Assembly: GCF_021325795.1 (NCBI RefSeq)
Contig: NZ_JAHPZX010000004.1
Span: 186,001 to 250,000 of the forward strand
Reading direction: 5' to 3'
DNA length: 64,000 nucleotides
Origin: Bordetella sp. LUAb4
GTDB lineage: Bacteria > Pseudomonadota > Gammaproteobacteria > Burkholderiales > Burkholderiaceae_B
Below the pieces are notes generated by a model. That model saw nothing but the letters and a program-made list of their open reading frames with translations. It was not told the DNA's origin and ran no database searches. A program made the translations under genes and the position numbers. Each line of letters opens with the position of its first letter. The first letter of the stretch is position 1. Shown here in pieces: positions 8,891-17,085 of this stretch.

Positions 8891-8909
8891 TGTTCTGTTC
8901 AACAGAACA
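8891..8909. promoter_or_regulatory. Perfect 9-1-9 palindrome, candidate IclR operator
   Basis: TGTTCTGTT, one C, then AACAGAACA form an uninterrupted 19-bp inverted repeat in the 241-bp divergent region between the aldehyde dehydrogenase and a Bug gene. It lies in an AT-rich stretch about 46 bp before the Bug ATG and 176 bp before the ALDH ATG. Length and symmetry fit a dimeric regulator site. The nearest regulator is the IclR-type protein at 5364-6074, whose family often binds GTTC/GAAC-type palindromes. Confidence 0.7.
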
Positions 8910-8955
8910 CTAAGAATATACAAACCCTTCATCGAAAACAAGAGGAGACAACTCG

Positions 8956-9996
8956 ATGAAACACAATCATGGGCACATCGTGACGCGGCGTCCGCGAGTT
9001 CAACAAAGCGCTTCGCGCCGCGGGTTGATGGTGGCGCTTGTCGCCGCGTGTACGGTGTTGAGTACCGCGCTGTTGCCTGTTGGCCAGGCACGCGCCGACA
9101 GCTATCCTTCCAAGCCGGTCACCATGATCGTGCCGTATCCCGCGGGCGGTGCCACCGATGTAGTGGCGCGCGCCATCGCGGAGAAGTTGACCGGGACGTG
9201 GAAGCAGTCGGTAATCGTGGAAAACCGCGCGGGCGCGGGCACCACCATCGGTGCCGGCACCGTGGCGCGCGCGGCCGGTGACGGCTATACCTTGTTCATG
9301 ACGACATCGGCCCACACCATCAGCGGCCATATCTATGACAAGCTCAACTACGATCCGGTCAAGGATTTCGCGCCGATCACGCTGGTGACCAAGGTGCCGC
9401 TGGTGCTGGTGGTCAATCCCGCCGTGCCGGCCAAGACGTTGCCGGAGTTCCTGGCGTACCTGAAGAAAGACGGCGCCAGCGTGAATTTCGCCTCGCCCGG
9501 TAACGGTACCGCGCAGCATTTGAGCGGCGAGCTGTTCAAGATCGCCACCAAGTCGGCTATCACCCATGTGCCGTATCGCGGCGACGCGCCGGCCTTCACG
9601 GATCTGGTCGGCGGCCAGGTGCAGATGATGTTGGCGACGATCACATCGGCCTTGCCGTTGATCCATGCCGGCAAGCTGCGCGCCTTGGCCGTGGCCAATG
9701 GCAAGCGCGTACAGGCGCTCGCGGATGTGCCCACTTTCGCGGAAGCGGGCATGCCCGGTTTCGAAGCGGCGACCTGGTTCGGTCTTCTGGCGCCCGCCTC
9801 GATGAAGCCTGAATTGCAGCAGCGTATCTATAAGGACGTGTCGGCCATCGTCGCCACGCCCGAAATGCAGCGCCGCATCGAGGACCTGGGCGGCGACGTG
9901 GTCAACAGCACGCCTGAAGCCTTCGCGGCATTCATGCAGGAAGAAACGGCCAAGTGGGGCAAGGCCGTCAAGGCCAGCGGCATGGCGCCGCAATAG
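8956..9996 (+). CDS. Bug-family substrate-binding protein
   Basis: A 346-residue PF03401 protein. The N-terminus is long and basic (residues 1 to about 25, including RRPRVQQSASRRG) before a hydrophobic signal core ending ARADSYPSK. The mature part carries VTMIVPYPAGGATDVVARAIAEKL, VENRAGAGTTIGAG, HVPYRGDAPAFTDLVGGQ and ADVPTFAEAGMPGF. A strong AGAGGAGA site precedes the ATG. It is the first gene of a rightward run that continues with a small SCP2-like protein and a hydrolase, and it shares a divergent promoter with the ALDH unit. The ligand is probably a carboxylate used by these enzymes. Confidence 0.95.
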   Translation: MKHNHGHIVTRRPRVQQSASRRGLMVALVAACTVLSTALLPVGQARADSYPSKPVTMIVPYPAGGATDVVARAIAEKLTGTWKQSVIVENRAGAGTTIGAGTVARAAGDGYTLFMTTSAHTISGHIYDKLNYDPVKDFAPITLVTKVPLVLVVNPAVPAKTLPEFLAYLKKDGASVNFASPGNGTAQHLSGELFKIATKSAITHVPYRGDAPAFTDLVGGQVQMMLATITSALPLIHAGKLRALAVANGKRVQALADVPTFAEAGMPGFEAATWFGLLAPASMKPELQQRIYKDVSAIVATPEMQRRIEDLGGDVVNSTPEAFAAFMQEETAKWGKAVKASGMAPQ

Positions 9997-10050
9997 CAGC
10001 GGAAGGACCGCGCAACGAACCGCGGCCTGACAAGAACGGAGGAGACAAGG

Positions 10051-10458
10051 ATGGAGACTACGCACGACCAGAGCCACGACCCGGGCCGCGACCTGGAAGC
10101 CGGCGCGGCGTTGGCGCGGCGATTCATCGCCGTCGCGCAGGGCTATGCCCGGCAGCGCCGCTGCAATGTCGAGATGCTGTTGCGGTTCGGCGCGACGCCG
10201 GTACACGTGTCGGTCCGCGAGGGCAGGGTGACGCAGGCGGCGGTGCCGACGCTACCGCTGGATTCCTGGGACTTCGCGCTTAGCGCCGACGCCGATGCAT
10301 GGCAGCGTTTCTGGGAACCGATGCCGGCGCCAGGCTGGCATGACATCTTCGCGCTGAGCAAGCGGGGCGCGCTGCGCATCGACGGCAATCTGCAGCCCTT
10401 CATGGCCAATCTGCAATTCGTCAAAGACCTGGTGGCCTTGGGCCGGGAGAGCATGTGA
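10051..10458 (+). CDS. Small hypothetical protein, SCP2-like
   Basis: A 135-residue cytoplasmic protein with no signal or membrane segment, preceded by a strong GGAGGAGA site. The centre (VEMLLRFGATPVHVSVREGRV) and the C-terminal half (AWQRFWEPMPAPGWHDIFALSKRGALRIDGNL, then an amphipathic PFMANLQFVKDLVAL) resemble the sterol-carrier-protein-2-like fold seen in small proteins beside hydrolases; this is a tentative fold call. Its stop codon overlaps the start of the alpha/beta hydrolase gene (ATGA), so the two are translationally coupled and probably function together, for instance with the small protein holding a hydrophobic substrate. Confidence 0.75.
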   Translation: METTHDQSHDPGRDLEAGAALARRFIAVAQGYARQRRCNVEMLLRFGATPVHVSVREGRVTQAAVPTLPLDSWDFALSADADAWQRFWEPMPAPGWHDIFALSKRGALRIDGNLQPFMANLQFVKDLVALGRESM

Positions 10459-11381
10459 TGACGACGCCGACGCAACACAAGACACCGGCGCCACAAGCAA
10501 CACCGGCGCCACAAGCAACCCCAGCCATGCCCGCGCATATCGAACCCATCCTTGGCCGCTATCTGCACATGGAGGTAGACGGACAGCCGCATCGCATCTA
10601 TTTCGAAGAGGCGGGCCAGGGCATCCCGCTGGTATGCCTGCACACCGCCGGCGCCGACGGCCGGCAATACCGTCACATGCTGTGCGACGAGGCCGTGACC
10701 AGCCGCTTTCGCGTCATCGCTTTCGATCTGCCCTGGCATGGCAAGTCCTATCCGCCCGTCGGCTGGGAGCAGAGCGAGTATCAACTGACGACGGATCGCT
10801 ACGTGGCGATCATCATGGCTTTCTGCCAGGCGCTGGACCTGCAGGCGCCGGCCCTGATTGGCTGCTCGATCGGCGGGCGCATCGTGCTGGAGCTGGCCAA
10901 TCGCCACAGTGATGACTTCCGCGCCCTGATAGGCGTGGAAGCCGCGGATCACCAGCAGCCCTGGTATGACACCAGTTGGTTGAACCGCCCGGACGTGCAT
11001 GGCGGCGAAGTCTGCGCCGCGCTGGTGTCAGGGCTGGTCGCGCCGCAATCGCCCGCCGAGCATCGCCACGAAACCCTGTGGCAGTACATGCAGGGCGGCC
11101 CGGGCGTGTTCCGCGGCGATCTGCATTTCTATCGCGTGGACAGCGACTTGCGGGGCCGTCTGGGTGGCATCCGCACGGACTTGTGTCCACTTTATCTGAT
11201 GACGGGCGAATACGATTTTTCCTGCTCGCCGGAAGACACCGAGCGCACGGCTGCCAGTATTGCCGGCGCCCAGGTCACCGTCATGCGCGAAGTGGGCCAT
11301 TTTCCCATGAGTGAAAACCCGGCGCAGTTCCGGCGTTACCTGCTGCCGGTGCTGGATCGCATTCATGCCGGCAAGGTGTGA
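10458..11381 (+). CDS. Alpha/beta hydrolase
   Basis: A 307-residue hydrolase started at the ATG that overlaps the previous stop (ATGA); a GTG one codon earlier is the alternative. The triad is readable: Ser137 in the nucleophile elbow GCSIGG, Asp253 in TGEYDFSC and His281 in EVGHFPMSE. The oxyanion-side motif CLHTAGADGRQY is also present. The N-terminus holds a twice-repeated PAPQAT stretch from an 18-bp duplication (10483-10518). The fold serves esterases, lactonases and C-C bond hydrolases, and the sequence does not separate these. Coupling to the SCP2-like gene and location just before an ABC importer suggest it opens the imported compound. Confidence 0.92.
   Translation: MTTPTQHKTPAPQATPAPQATPAMPAHIEPILGRYLHMEVDGQPHRIYFEEAGQGIPLVCLHTAGADGRQYRHMLCDEAVTSRFRVIAFDLPWHGKSYPPVGWEQSEYQLTTDRYVAIIMAFCQALDLQAPALIGCSIGGRIVLELANRHSDDFRALIGVEAADHQQPWYDTSWLNRPDVHGGEVCAALVSGLVAPQSPAEHRHETLWQYMQGGPGVFRGDLHFYRVDSDLRGRLGGIRTDLCPLYLMTGEYDFSCSPEDTERTAASIAGAQVTVMREVGHFPMSENPAQFRRYLLPVLDRIHAGKV
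10483..10518. repeat. 18-bp tandem duplication inside the hydrolase gene
   Basis: The unit caccggcgccacaagcaa is repeated perfectly at 10483-10500 and 10501-10518. It keeps the reading frame and lengthens the Pro/Ala/Thr-rich N-terminal tail of the alpha/beta hydrolase by six residues, outside the catalytic fold. Confidence 0.9.
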
Positions 11382-11518
11382 TCAGAACGCTGGCCGATAA
11401 GAAACAGGAAAACAGGCCTGGCAAGAACAGGCTTGACCTGAAATGAAGTTTCGACTGGAACCGGGGCGCGGGCCCCGTCCACCGCTTTGCCAGACACCAT
11501 CACCAGGAGACGACAATA

Positions 11519-12693
11519 ATGAAGAAACAGATCTTAGCGGCGTGATCGCGGCCCTGTCCATCGGCGGGGCAACACAGGCGCAAGCGCAAGCGCAGGACAC
11601 GGTTACCTTGGGTGCGTTGGTCACCCTCTCGGGCGCGGGCGCGGCATGGGGCCAGGGCATGAAGAATGCCGCGGAAATCGCCGCTGACCAGGTCAACAAG
11701 GCGGGCGGCCTGGAAGTGGGCGGCAAGAAATACCAGGTCAAGGTCGTGGCCTACGACGACAAGTACCAGGCCAATGAAGCCGTCACCGTCGCCAATCGCC
11801 TGGTATTCGAGGACAAGGTCAAGTACATCATCGGCCCCGTGGGTTCGGCACCGGTGCTGGCCATTCAACCGATCACGGAAAAGAATGGCGTCATCCTGAT
11901 GACGCTGGGCTTCACCGCGAAGGCCTTGGCGGCGGACAAGCCTTATACCTTCCGTCCCAATGTCACGACGGCGGAAGTCTCGCAGCCGCAGATCGATTGG
12001 CTGGTCAAGCATGAAGGCCTCAAGAAGGTGGGTGCGCTGTTTCCCAATGACGAGACCGGGCAGCAGATCGCGCAGGACCTGGCCGGCGCTTACAAGAAAG
12101 CGGGCGCTGACCTGGCGGCCAAGGAATTCTTCGAACGCGACCGCGTGGACTTCGTGCCCATGCTCACGCGCATGTTGGCCAGCGGCATCGACGCCATCGA
12201 ACTGGACGGCAACTCGCCGGCCACCGCAGGCATGATCGTCAAGCAGGCGCGCGAGCTTGGCTATACCGGCAAGATCGTGCGTACCGGCGGACCCGCCACG
12301 CAGGAAATCATCAACGTGGCCGGCAAGTCGTCGACGCAAGGCATGTTCGTGCATACGCCGGTGGATCCCGAACTGGCTTCCACCAAGGCCTACGCCGCGC
12401 TCTATGCCGCGAAATACAAGCAGCCCATGAACGGCTTCAGCCCGGCCTTCTATGACGGCACCAATCTGCTGTTCGAGGCCATGCGCCGCGCCGGCACGGT
12501 CAGCGATACCGACAAGGTGCGCAAGGAACTGGAGAAGATCAGCGGCTATGACGGCGCGCTGGGCAAGCTGAACTGGACCGGCAAGGCCATGTACGGCATC
12601 GATCATCAACTCGACGCACCGTTCTACGTAGCCGAGGTGAAGGATGGCAAGGAAGTCATCCGCGCCCGCTGCACGGTGTCCGGTTGCCAGTGA
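11519..12693 (+). CDS. Branched-chain amino-acid-type ABC transporter binding protein, frameshifted in the signal peptide
   Basis: The mature region (QDTVTLGALVTLSGAGAAWGQGMKNAAEIAADQVNKAGG to the C-terminus) is a type I periplasmic binding protein of the LivJ/Leu-Ile-Val class. The best start is the ATG at 11519, with AGGAGA eight bases upstream, giving MKKQILAA and then TGA at 11543. The body frame runs through the same place as VIAALSIGGATQAQA. Adding one base near 11537-11543 joins them into a proper Sec signal and an intact protein of about 391 residues. As given, the gene lacks a functional export signal in one frame; the in-frame alternative start at 11443 gives a non-signal N-terminus. 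It is a sequencing error or a real null allele. Permease and ATPase genes follow directly. Confidence 0.88.
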
Positions 12694-12700
12694 GGCGCCT

Positions 12701-13570
12701 GTGGACTGGACTTTATTGGCGACGCAGGCCACGGTCAACGGCCTGATCATCGGGCTGTTGTATCTGCTGATGGCGGTAGGCTTCACCCTGGTGTTCGGGG
12801 TGATGCGCATGGTGAACTTCGCGCATGGCGAGTTCTACATGCTGGGCGCCTTCGGTGCCTACTTCCTGACCAGCGCCCTGGAGCTGCCCTTCATCGCGGC
12901 GGTGGCGGTGACCTTCGCCGGCGCGGTGGCCGGCGGCGCGCTGCTGGAATGGGGCGTGCTGCAACCGTTCAGGCGCGATGAGCTCAACGGCATGATCGCC
13001 ACCATCGGCCTGGCCATGATTCTGCAGAACGTGGCCTTGATGTTCTTCGGCCCCGATCCGCTGTCCATGCCTCCCGTGGCCGAAGGCGTCACGCGTCTGG
13101 GCAAGGTGGTGATTCCGACCGCGCGTCTGTACGTGGTGCTGTTCGCATGCCTGGTGCTGGCGCTGCTCTATGGCTTCCTGCGTTATTCGCGGCCGGGGCG
13201 GGCCTTGCGCGCGGTGGTGGAAGACAGCGAGATCGCTTCCATTCAGGGCATCCGCTCGCGCATCTATTACCCCTTGGGCTTCGGCCTGGGCGTGGGCCTG
13301 GCGGCGGTGGCGGGCGCGTTGATGGCGCCACTGTTCTCGGTGTCGCCCTTCGTCGGCGCGGCGCCGCTGCTGAAGGCTTTCATCGTGGTGATCCTGGGTG
13401 GGCTGGGCAGCATTCCCGGCGCGGCCGCCGCGGGCCTGTTGCTGGGTCTGGTGGAAAGCTATGCCAGCCTGCTGCTGTCGGGCAGTACGGCGGACATGCT
13501 GATCTTCGCCATCGTCATCGTGATGCTGGTGGCACGGCCCAAGGGCCTGCTGGGCCGGGGAGAGGTCTGA
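12701..13570 (+). CDS. Branched-chain amino-acid-type ABC transporter permease, LivH class
   Basis: A 289-residue membrane protein started at GTG 12701 (VDWTLLATQATVNGLIIGLLYLLMAVGFTLVFG), eight bases after the binding-protein stop with a GAGG site. About eight hydrophobic helices are visible. The family signatures are VNFAHGEFYMLGAF near the N-terminus and the cytoplasmic coupling segment SEIASIQGIRSRIYYPLGFGLGVGLAAVAGAL. With the LivM-like partner it should form the inner-membrane pore of the importer. The HAAT family transports amino acids but also amides, urea and aromatic acids, so the ligand is open. Confidence 0.93.
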   Translation: MDWTLLATQATVNGLIIGLLYLLMAVGFTLVFGVMRMVNFAHGEFYMLGAFGAYFLTSALELPFIAAVAVTFAGAVAGGALLEWGVLQPFRRDELNGMIATIGLAMILQNVALMFFGPDPLSMPPVAEGVTRLGKVVIPTARLYVVLFACLVLALLYGFLRYSRPGRALRAVVEDSEIASIQGIRSRIYYPLGFGLGVGLAAVAGALMAPLFSVSPFVGAAPLLKAFIVVILGGLGSIPGAAAAGLLLGLVESYASLLLSGSTADMLIFAIVIVMLVARPKGLLGRGEV

Positions 13571-13571
13571 C

Positions 13572-14561
13572 ATGAATACGCTCGTTTTTCCCGCGACCGC
13601 GCGGGAGCACCGCGGCCGCGCCGCGACCGCCGGCCTGCTACTGCTGGCCGTCGCGGCGGTACTGCCGTGGTTCGGTGGTCCCTTCGTATTGCATCTGGCC
13701 ATCCTGACCTGCCTGAATGCCGTGATGGTTTGCGGCCTGGCCTTGATCGCGCGTTGCGGCCAGTTGTCGCTGGGGCATGCCGCCTTCGTCGCCATCGGCG
13801 CCTACGTGTCGGTGCTGGCGGACCGTTCGTGGCAATGGTCTTTCCTGCCCGCCGCCGCGCTGGGCGCCTTGGCCGCGGGCTTGGTGGCCTTGTTGCTCGG
13901 GTGGGTGATCCTGCGTCTGCGCGGGGTGTATTTCGTGCTGGTGACCTTTGCCTTCGGCGAACTGCTGCGCCTGGTCTTGCTGGACGGCGCGTCCGTGACG
14001 GGCGGAGCCAACGGCATCGCGGGCATTGGGCCGGTGTCGGTGCCGGGCTTTGTCTTCGATACGCGCGCGAGCTTCTACGGCCTGGCCCTGGCGGCGGCCC
14101 TGGCGTCCACCTGGGCGCTGGCGCGTTTGTTCAAGCGCCCCTTGGGCCACGCCATCGACGCGGTGTCGGACAATCCGGCCCTGGCCGAATCCACGGGCCT
14201 GAACGTGCATCGCATCCAGGTGCTGGCCTTCATCGGCGGCTGCCTGCTGGCGGCGGCCGGGGGCGCGTTGCAGTCCCGCTATATCGGCTACGTGTCGCCG
14301 GAGTCCTTCAATACCAGCATTTCAGTGGGCTTCATCATCATGCTGGTGATAGGTGGCCGGCGGTCGATCTGGGGACCGCTGGTGGGTGCCATGGTGCTCA
14401 CGCCTTTGCCGGAGCTGTTCCGCGGCGCGGTGCAGACCCAGCATATTTTCTACGGCGCGGCGCTGATCCTGATCCTGCGCTTCCTGCCGGGCGGTCTTGC
14501 AAGCCTGCCGGCGCGCGTCGCCGCCGCGTGCCGCGGACGCCATTCCAAGGAGCAGCCATGA
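13572..14561 (+). CDS. Branched-chain amino-acid-type ABC transporter permease, LivM class
   Basis: A 329-residue membrane protein one base after the LivH-like gene. It shows the LivM hallmarks CGLALIARCGQLSLGHAAFVAIGAYVS, LRGVYFVLVTFAFGELLRLVLL, and the coupling loop DNPALAESTGLNVHRIQVLAFIGGCLLAAAGGAL. Its TGA overlaps the ATG of the first ATPase gene (ATGA at 14558-14561), indicating translational coupling. It pairs with the LivH-like permease; neither contains a fused ATPase. Confidence 0.94.
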   Translation: MNTLVFPATAREHRGRAATAGLLLLAVAAVLPWFGGPFVLHLAILTCLNAVMVCGLALIARCGQLSLGHAAFVAIGAYVSVLADRSWQWSFLPAAALGALAAGLVALLLGWVILRLRGVYFVLVTFAFGELLRLVLLDGASVTGGANGIAGIGPVSVPGFVFDTRASFYGLALAAALASTWALARLFKRPLGHAIDAVSDNPALAESTGLNVHRIQVLAFIGGCLLAAAGGALQSRYIGYVSPESFNTSISVGFIIMLVIGGRRSIWGPLVGAMVLTPLPELFRGAVQTQHIFYGAALILILRFLPGGLASLPARVAAACRGRHSKEQP

Positions 14562-15340
14562 CGGGCGCTTTGCTGCAAGTGGATAATCTGTCGCGCCGTT
14601 TCGGTGGCCTGGCGGCTTTGCGCGGCCTGTCGTTTTCGGTGAGCGAGGGTGAGATCGTCGGTTTGATCGGCCCCAACGGCGCCGGCAAGACGACGGCCTT
14701 CAATGTGATCAGCGGTACCTTGCCGGCCAGTGGTGGACAGGTGCGGTTCAATGGCGTCGACCTTACCGGCGGGCCGCCCAGCCGCGCCGTGGGGCACGGC
14801 CTGGTGCGCACTTTCCAATCGGCGGCCACCTACCCGGACGTGTCCGTGGCGGAGAACGTGTATCGCGGCCTGCTGCCGCGCATCGCCGGCACCGTGCTGC
14901 AGCGCCGTGCCGGCCACGTCGAAGGGCAGTTGCGGATGGATCAGGTGCCTGCGGAAATCCAGGCCTTGCTGACCATGACGGATCTGTCGGCCTGGGCCGC
15001 CGCGCCCGCCGGCAGCCTGGCCTATGGCCTGCAGAAAAAGCTGGGCATCGCCGTGGCCCTGGCGGCACGGCCACGCATGCTGTTATTGGACGAGCCGGCG
15101 GCGGGCCTCAATCACGAGGAATGCAATGAACTGGGCCGTCTGCTGCAGCGCCTGCGCGATCAGCAGGGGCTGACGCTGCTGCTGGTCGAACATCACATGG
15201 CCCTGGTGATGGCTTTGTGCCAGCGCATCGTCGTGCTGGTGCAGGGCGAGAAAATCGCCGAAGGCACGCCTGCCGAAGTACGGGCCGATCCGGCCGTGAT
15301 CGAAGCCTATCTGGGAGCACCCGACTATGCCCATGCTTGA
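14558..15340 (+). CDS. ABC transporter ATP-binding protein, LivG class
   Basis: A 260-residue ATPase. The open frame extends upstream inside livM but is a shadow there; the start is the ATG in the ATGA overlap. Walker A is GPNGAGKTT (about residues 39-47), Walker B is MLLLDEPAAGLN and the switch His is in LLLVEHHMALVM. The signature region is diverged: GSLAYGLQKKLGIA lies where LSYGxQRRLEIA is usual in LivG proteins. The extended insertion after the Q-loop (FQSAATYPDVSVAENV) is typical of this class. It overlaps the next ATPase gene by 14 bp. Confidence 0.95.
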   Translation: MTGALLQVDNLSRRFGGLAALRGLSFSVSEGEIVGLIGPNGAGKTTAFNVISGTLPASGGQVRFNGVDLTGGPPSRAVGHGLVRTFQSAATYPDVSVAENVYRGLLPRIAGTVLQRRAGHVEGQLRMDQVPAEIQALLTMTDLSAWAAAPAGSLAYGLQKKLGIAVALAARPRMLLLDEPAAGLNHEECNELGRLLQRLRDQQGLTLLLVEHHMALVMALCQRIVVLVQGEKIAEGTPAEVRADPAVIEAYLGAPDYAHA

Positions 15341-16040
15341 AGTCGACAACCTGACCGTGCGTTACGGCCGCCTGGAGGCCGTGCGGGCCGCCAGCTTCCG
15401 GGTGCACGCGGGCCAGATCGTGGCGTTGATCGGTTCGAACGGCGCGGGCAAAAGCTCGTCGTTGAAAGCGGTGATCGGCCTGGCGCCGGCCGCGTCGGGC
15501 CGCATTCGCCTGGACGGCAACGATATCACCACGCTGGCGCCGGCGGCGCGGGTGGCGGCTGGCCTGGCATTGTCGCCCGAAGGCCGCCGGCTGTTCGGTC
15601 GCATGTCGGTACAGGACAATCTGCTGGCCGGCGCGCATGCGGTGCGTTCCAGCGCGTTGCGCAAACGCACGCTGGATGAAATCTATGCCTTGTTTCCCCG
15701 CGTGCTGGAGCGCCGCGCGCAGTTGGCCGGATCGCTGTCCGGTGGCGAACAGCAAATGGTGGCCATCGGCCGCGCCATGATGGCCAATCCGCGGTTGTTG
15801 ATGTTGGACGAGCCTTCTTTGGGCATTGCACCCAAGATCGTGGCGGAGATCGCGGGGGCCATCGAACGCATCAATCGGGAAAAGCAGTTGGCCATTGTGC
15901 TGGTGGAGCAGAATGCACGGTTGGCGCTACGCCTGTCGCATCAGGCTTATGCGCTGGAGCATGGTGAAATCGTGCGGTCGGGGCAGGGCGCCGAACTGCT
16001 GGCCGATCCTTTCGTGCAGAAAGCCTACCTGGGGGTGTGA
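15327..16040 (+). CDS. ABC transporter ATP-binding protein, LivF class
   Basis: A 237-residue ATPase with Walker A GSNGAGKSS, Q-loop region LSPEGRRLFGRMSVQDNL (the LivF hallmark xPEGR.lF), signature LSGGEQQMVAIGRAMM, Walker B LLMLDEPSLGIAP and switch region IVLVEQNARLAL. It completes a five-component HAAT importer. Its stop is one base before the GTG of the metallo-hydrolase gene, so the lactonase-like enzyme probably belongs to the same transcript. Confidence 0.96.
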   Translation: MPMLEVDNLTVRYGRLEAVRAASFRVHAGQIVALIGSNGAGKSSSLKAVIGLAPAASGRIRLDGNDITTLAPAARVAAGLALSPEGRRLFGRMSVQDNLLAGAHAVRSSALRKRTLDEIYALFPRVLERRAQLAGSLSGGEQQMVAIGRAMMANPRLLMLDEPSLGIAPKIVAEIAGAIERINREKQLAIVLVEQNARLALRLSHQAYALEHGEIVRSGQGAELLADPFVQKAYLGV

Positions 16041-16041
16041 A

Positions 16042-16854
16042 GTGGAATATGAGATCTACGCCTTGCGTTATGCCCATATGGCGCGCCAGCGGCGCGACAA
16101 TTTCCTTGGCGGCGATCCGCATGAAGGACCCATGCCCATGGATTTCTTCGTCTGGCTGTTGCGCGCGCCGGGGCATGTGGTGCTGGTGGACACTGGGTTC
16201 AACGCGGCCACGGCGGCACGGCGGCGGCGCGAGTTGATGCGCTGCCCCATCGAGGCGTTGCAAGCCCTGGGGTTGCGGCCGGAGGATGTCGATGATGTGG
16301 TGGTGACGCATCTGCATTACGACCACGCGGGGAATCTGGACAAGCTGCCGCGCGCCCGTTTCCACGTGCAGGATGGCGAGATGGATTACGCCACGGGGCG
16401 TTGCATGTGCCATGAACCCTTGCGCCATGCGTACGAAGTGGAGGACGTGATCACGCTGCTGCGGCGGGTCTACGAAGACCGTGTCGTGTTCCACGATGGC
16501 GACGATGCGATCTCGGACGGATTGCAATTGCTGAAGATCGGCGGGCACACCAGGGGTCTGCAATCCCTGCGCGTGCGCACGCGGCGCGGGTGGGTGGTGC
16601 TGGCTTCCGACGCCAGTCACTATTACGAGAACATGGAGCGGTCGCGGCCTTTTCCCATCGTTTACAACACGGGCGACATGTTGGCCGGCTACGGGCGCCT
16701 GCGCGCCGCGGCGGACGGGCCGGATCACATCGTCCCAGGACATGATCCGGAAGTCCTGAAAATTTATCCGACGGTGGCGGGTAACGCCGATATCGTTGCT
16801 CTGCACGAGCCGCCGCGGGGAAGGAAGGATGGGGCCTTGGGCCAGCAACGTTAA
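16042..16854 (+). CDS. MBL-fold metallo-hydrolase, N-acyl homoserine lactonase-like
   Basis: A 270-residue cytoplasmic protein starting at GTG 16042, one base after the LivF-like stop. The dinuclear zinc site is readable: H90-L-H-Y-D94-H95, then GGHTRGLQS (third His), Asp in VLASDASHYYENM and the last His in VPGHDPEV. The Tyr-rich SHYYENMERSRPFPIVYN stretch and overall length match the AiiA/AttM-like quorum-quenching lactonase group. Being the last gene of an import operon that also has an alpha/beta hydrolase, a catabolic lactone hydrolase is at least as likely as quorum quenching. The substrate is unproven. Confidence 0.9.
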   Translation: MEYEIYALRYAHMARQRRDNFLGGDPHEGPMPMDFFVWLLRAPGHVVLVDTGFNAATAARRRRELMRCPIEALQALGLRPEDVDDVVVTHLHYDHAGNLDKLPRARFHVQDGEMDYATGRCMCHEPLRHAYEVEDVITLLRRVYEDRVVFHDGDDAISDGLQLLKIGGHTRGLQSLRVRTRRGWVVLASDASHYYENMERSRPFPIVYNTGDMLAGYGRLRAAADGPDHIVPGHDPEVLKIYPTVAGNADIVALHEPPRGRKDGALGQQR

Positions 16855-17085
16855 CGGCCAGAGCGTCGTAGTCACCGCCTGAGGGGCGCATGACACGTCA
16901 GTGCCGGGCCCGCAAATAAAGGGTCTCGGCAACTAGACGATTTGGACGCCTATGGAAGCGCGCTTGGCACGATTATTTCGTTTCCTGTTACGTTGTTTTG
17001 ATTATTTCGCATCAAATAACTGAATCACGCGAATTGTTTCCTCATAGAATTCACGATTCCTTAGCCCCTGGATACATGCTGCAAG
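16855..17085 (+). promoter_or_regulatory. Promoter region of the autotransporter gene with a repeated GATTATTTCG
   Basis: This 231-bp gap turns AT-rich after about 16965. The 10-mer gattatttcg occurs twice on the plus strand, at 16971-16980 and 17000-17009 (29 bp apart), about 80-115 bp upstream of the autotransporter start. The spacing is near three helical turns and could be a direct-repeat regulator site. No terminator for the upstream operon was recognised. Confidence 0.45.

Noticed and set aside
11519-11545. Programmed ribosomal frameshifting in the binding-protein gene
   Set aside because: There is no slippery heptamer or downstream stimulatory structure, and the in-frame TGA follows only eight codons; a base-call error or mutation is simpler.
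13667-15340. Possible fusion protein of LivM antisense-frame sequence with LivG
   Set aside because: Only the part from 14558 is LivG; the upstream part is out of frame within livM, and the ATGA overlap marks the real start.
16042-16854. Firm call of a quorum-quenching lactonase
   Set aside because: The motif HxHxDH and length fit, but the whole MBL superfamily shares them and the operon context suggests catabolism, so only a family-level name is given.
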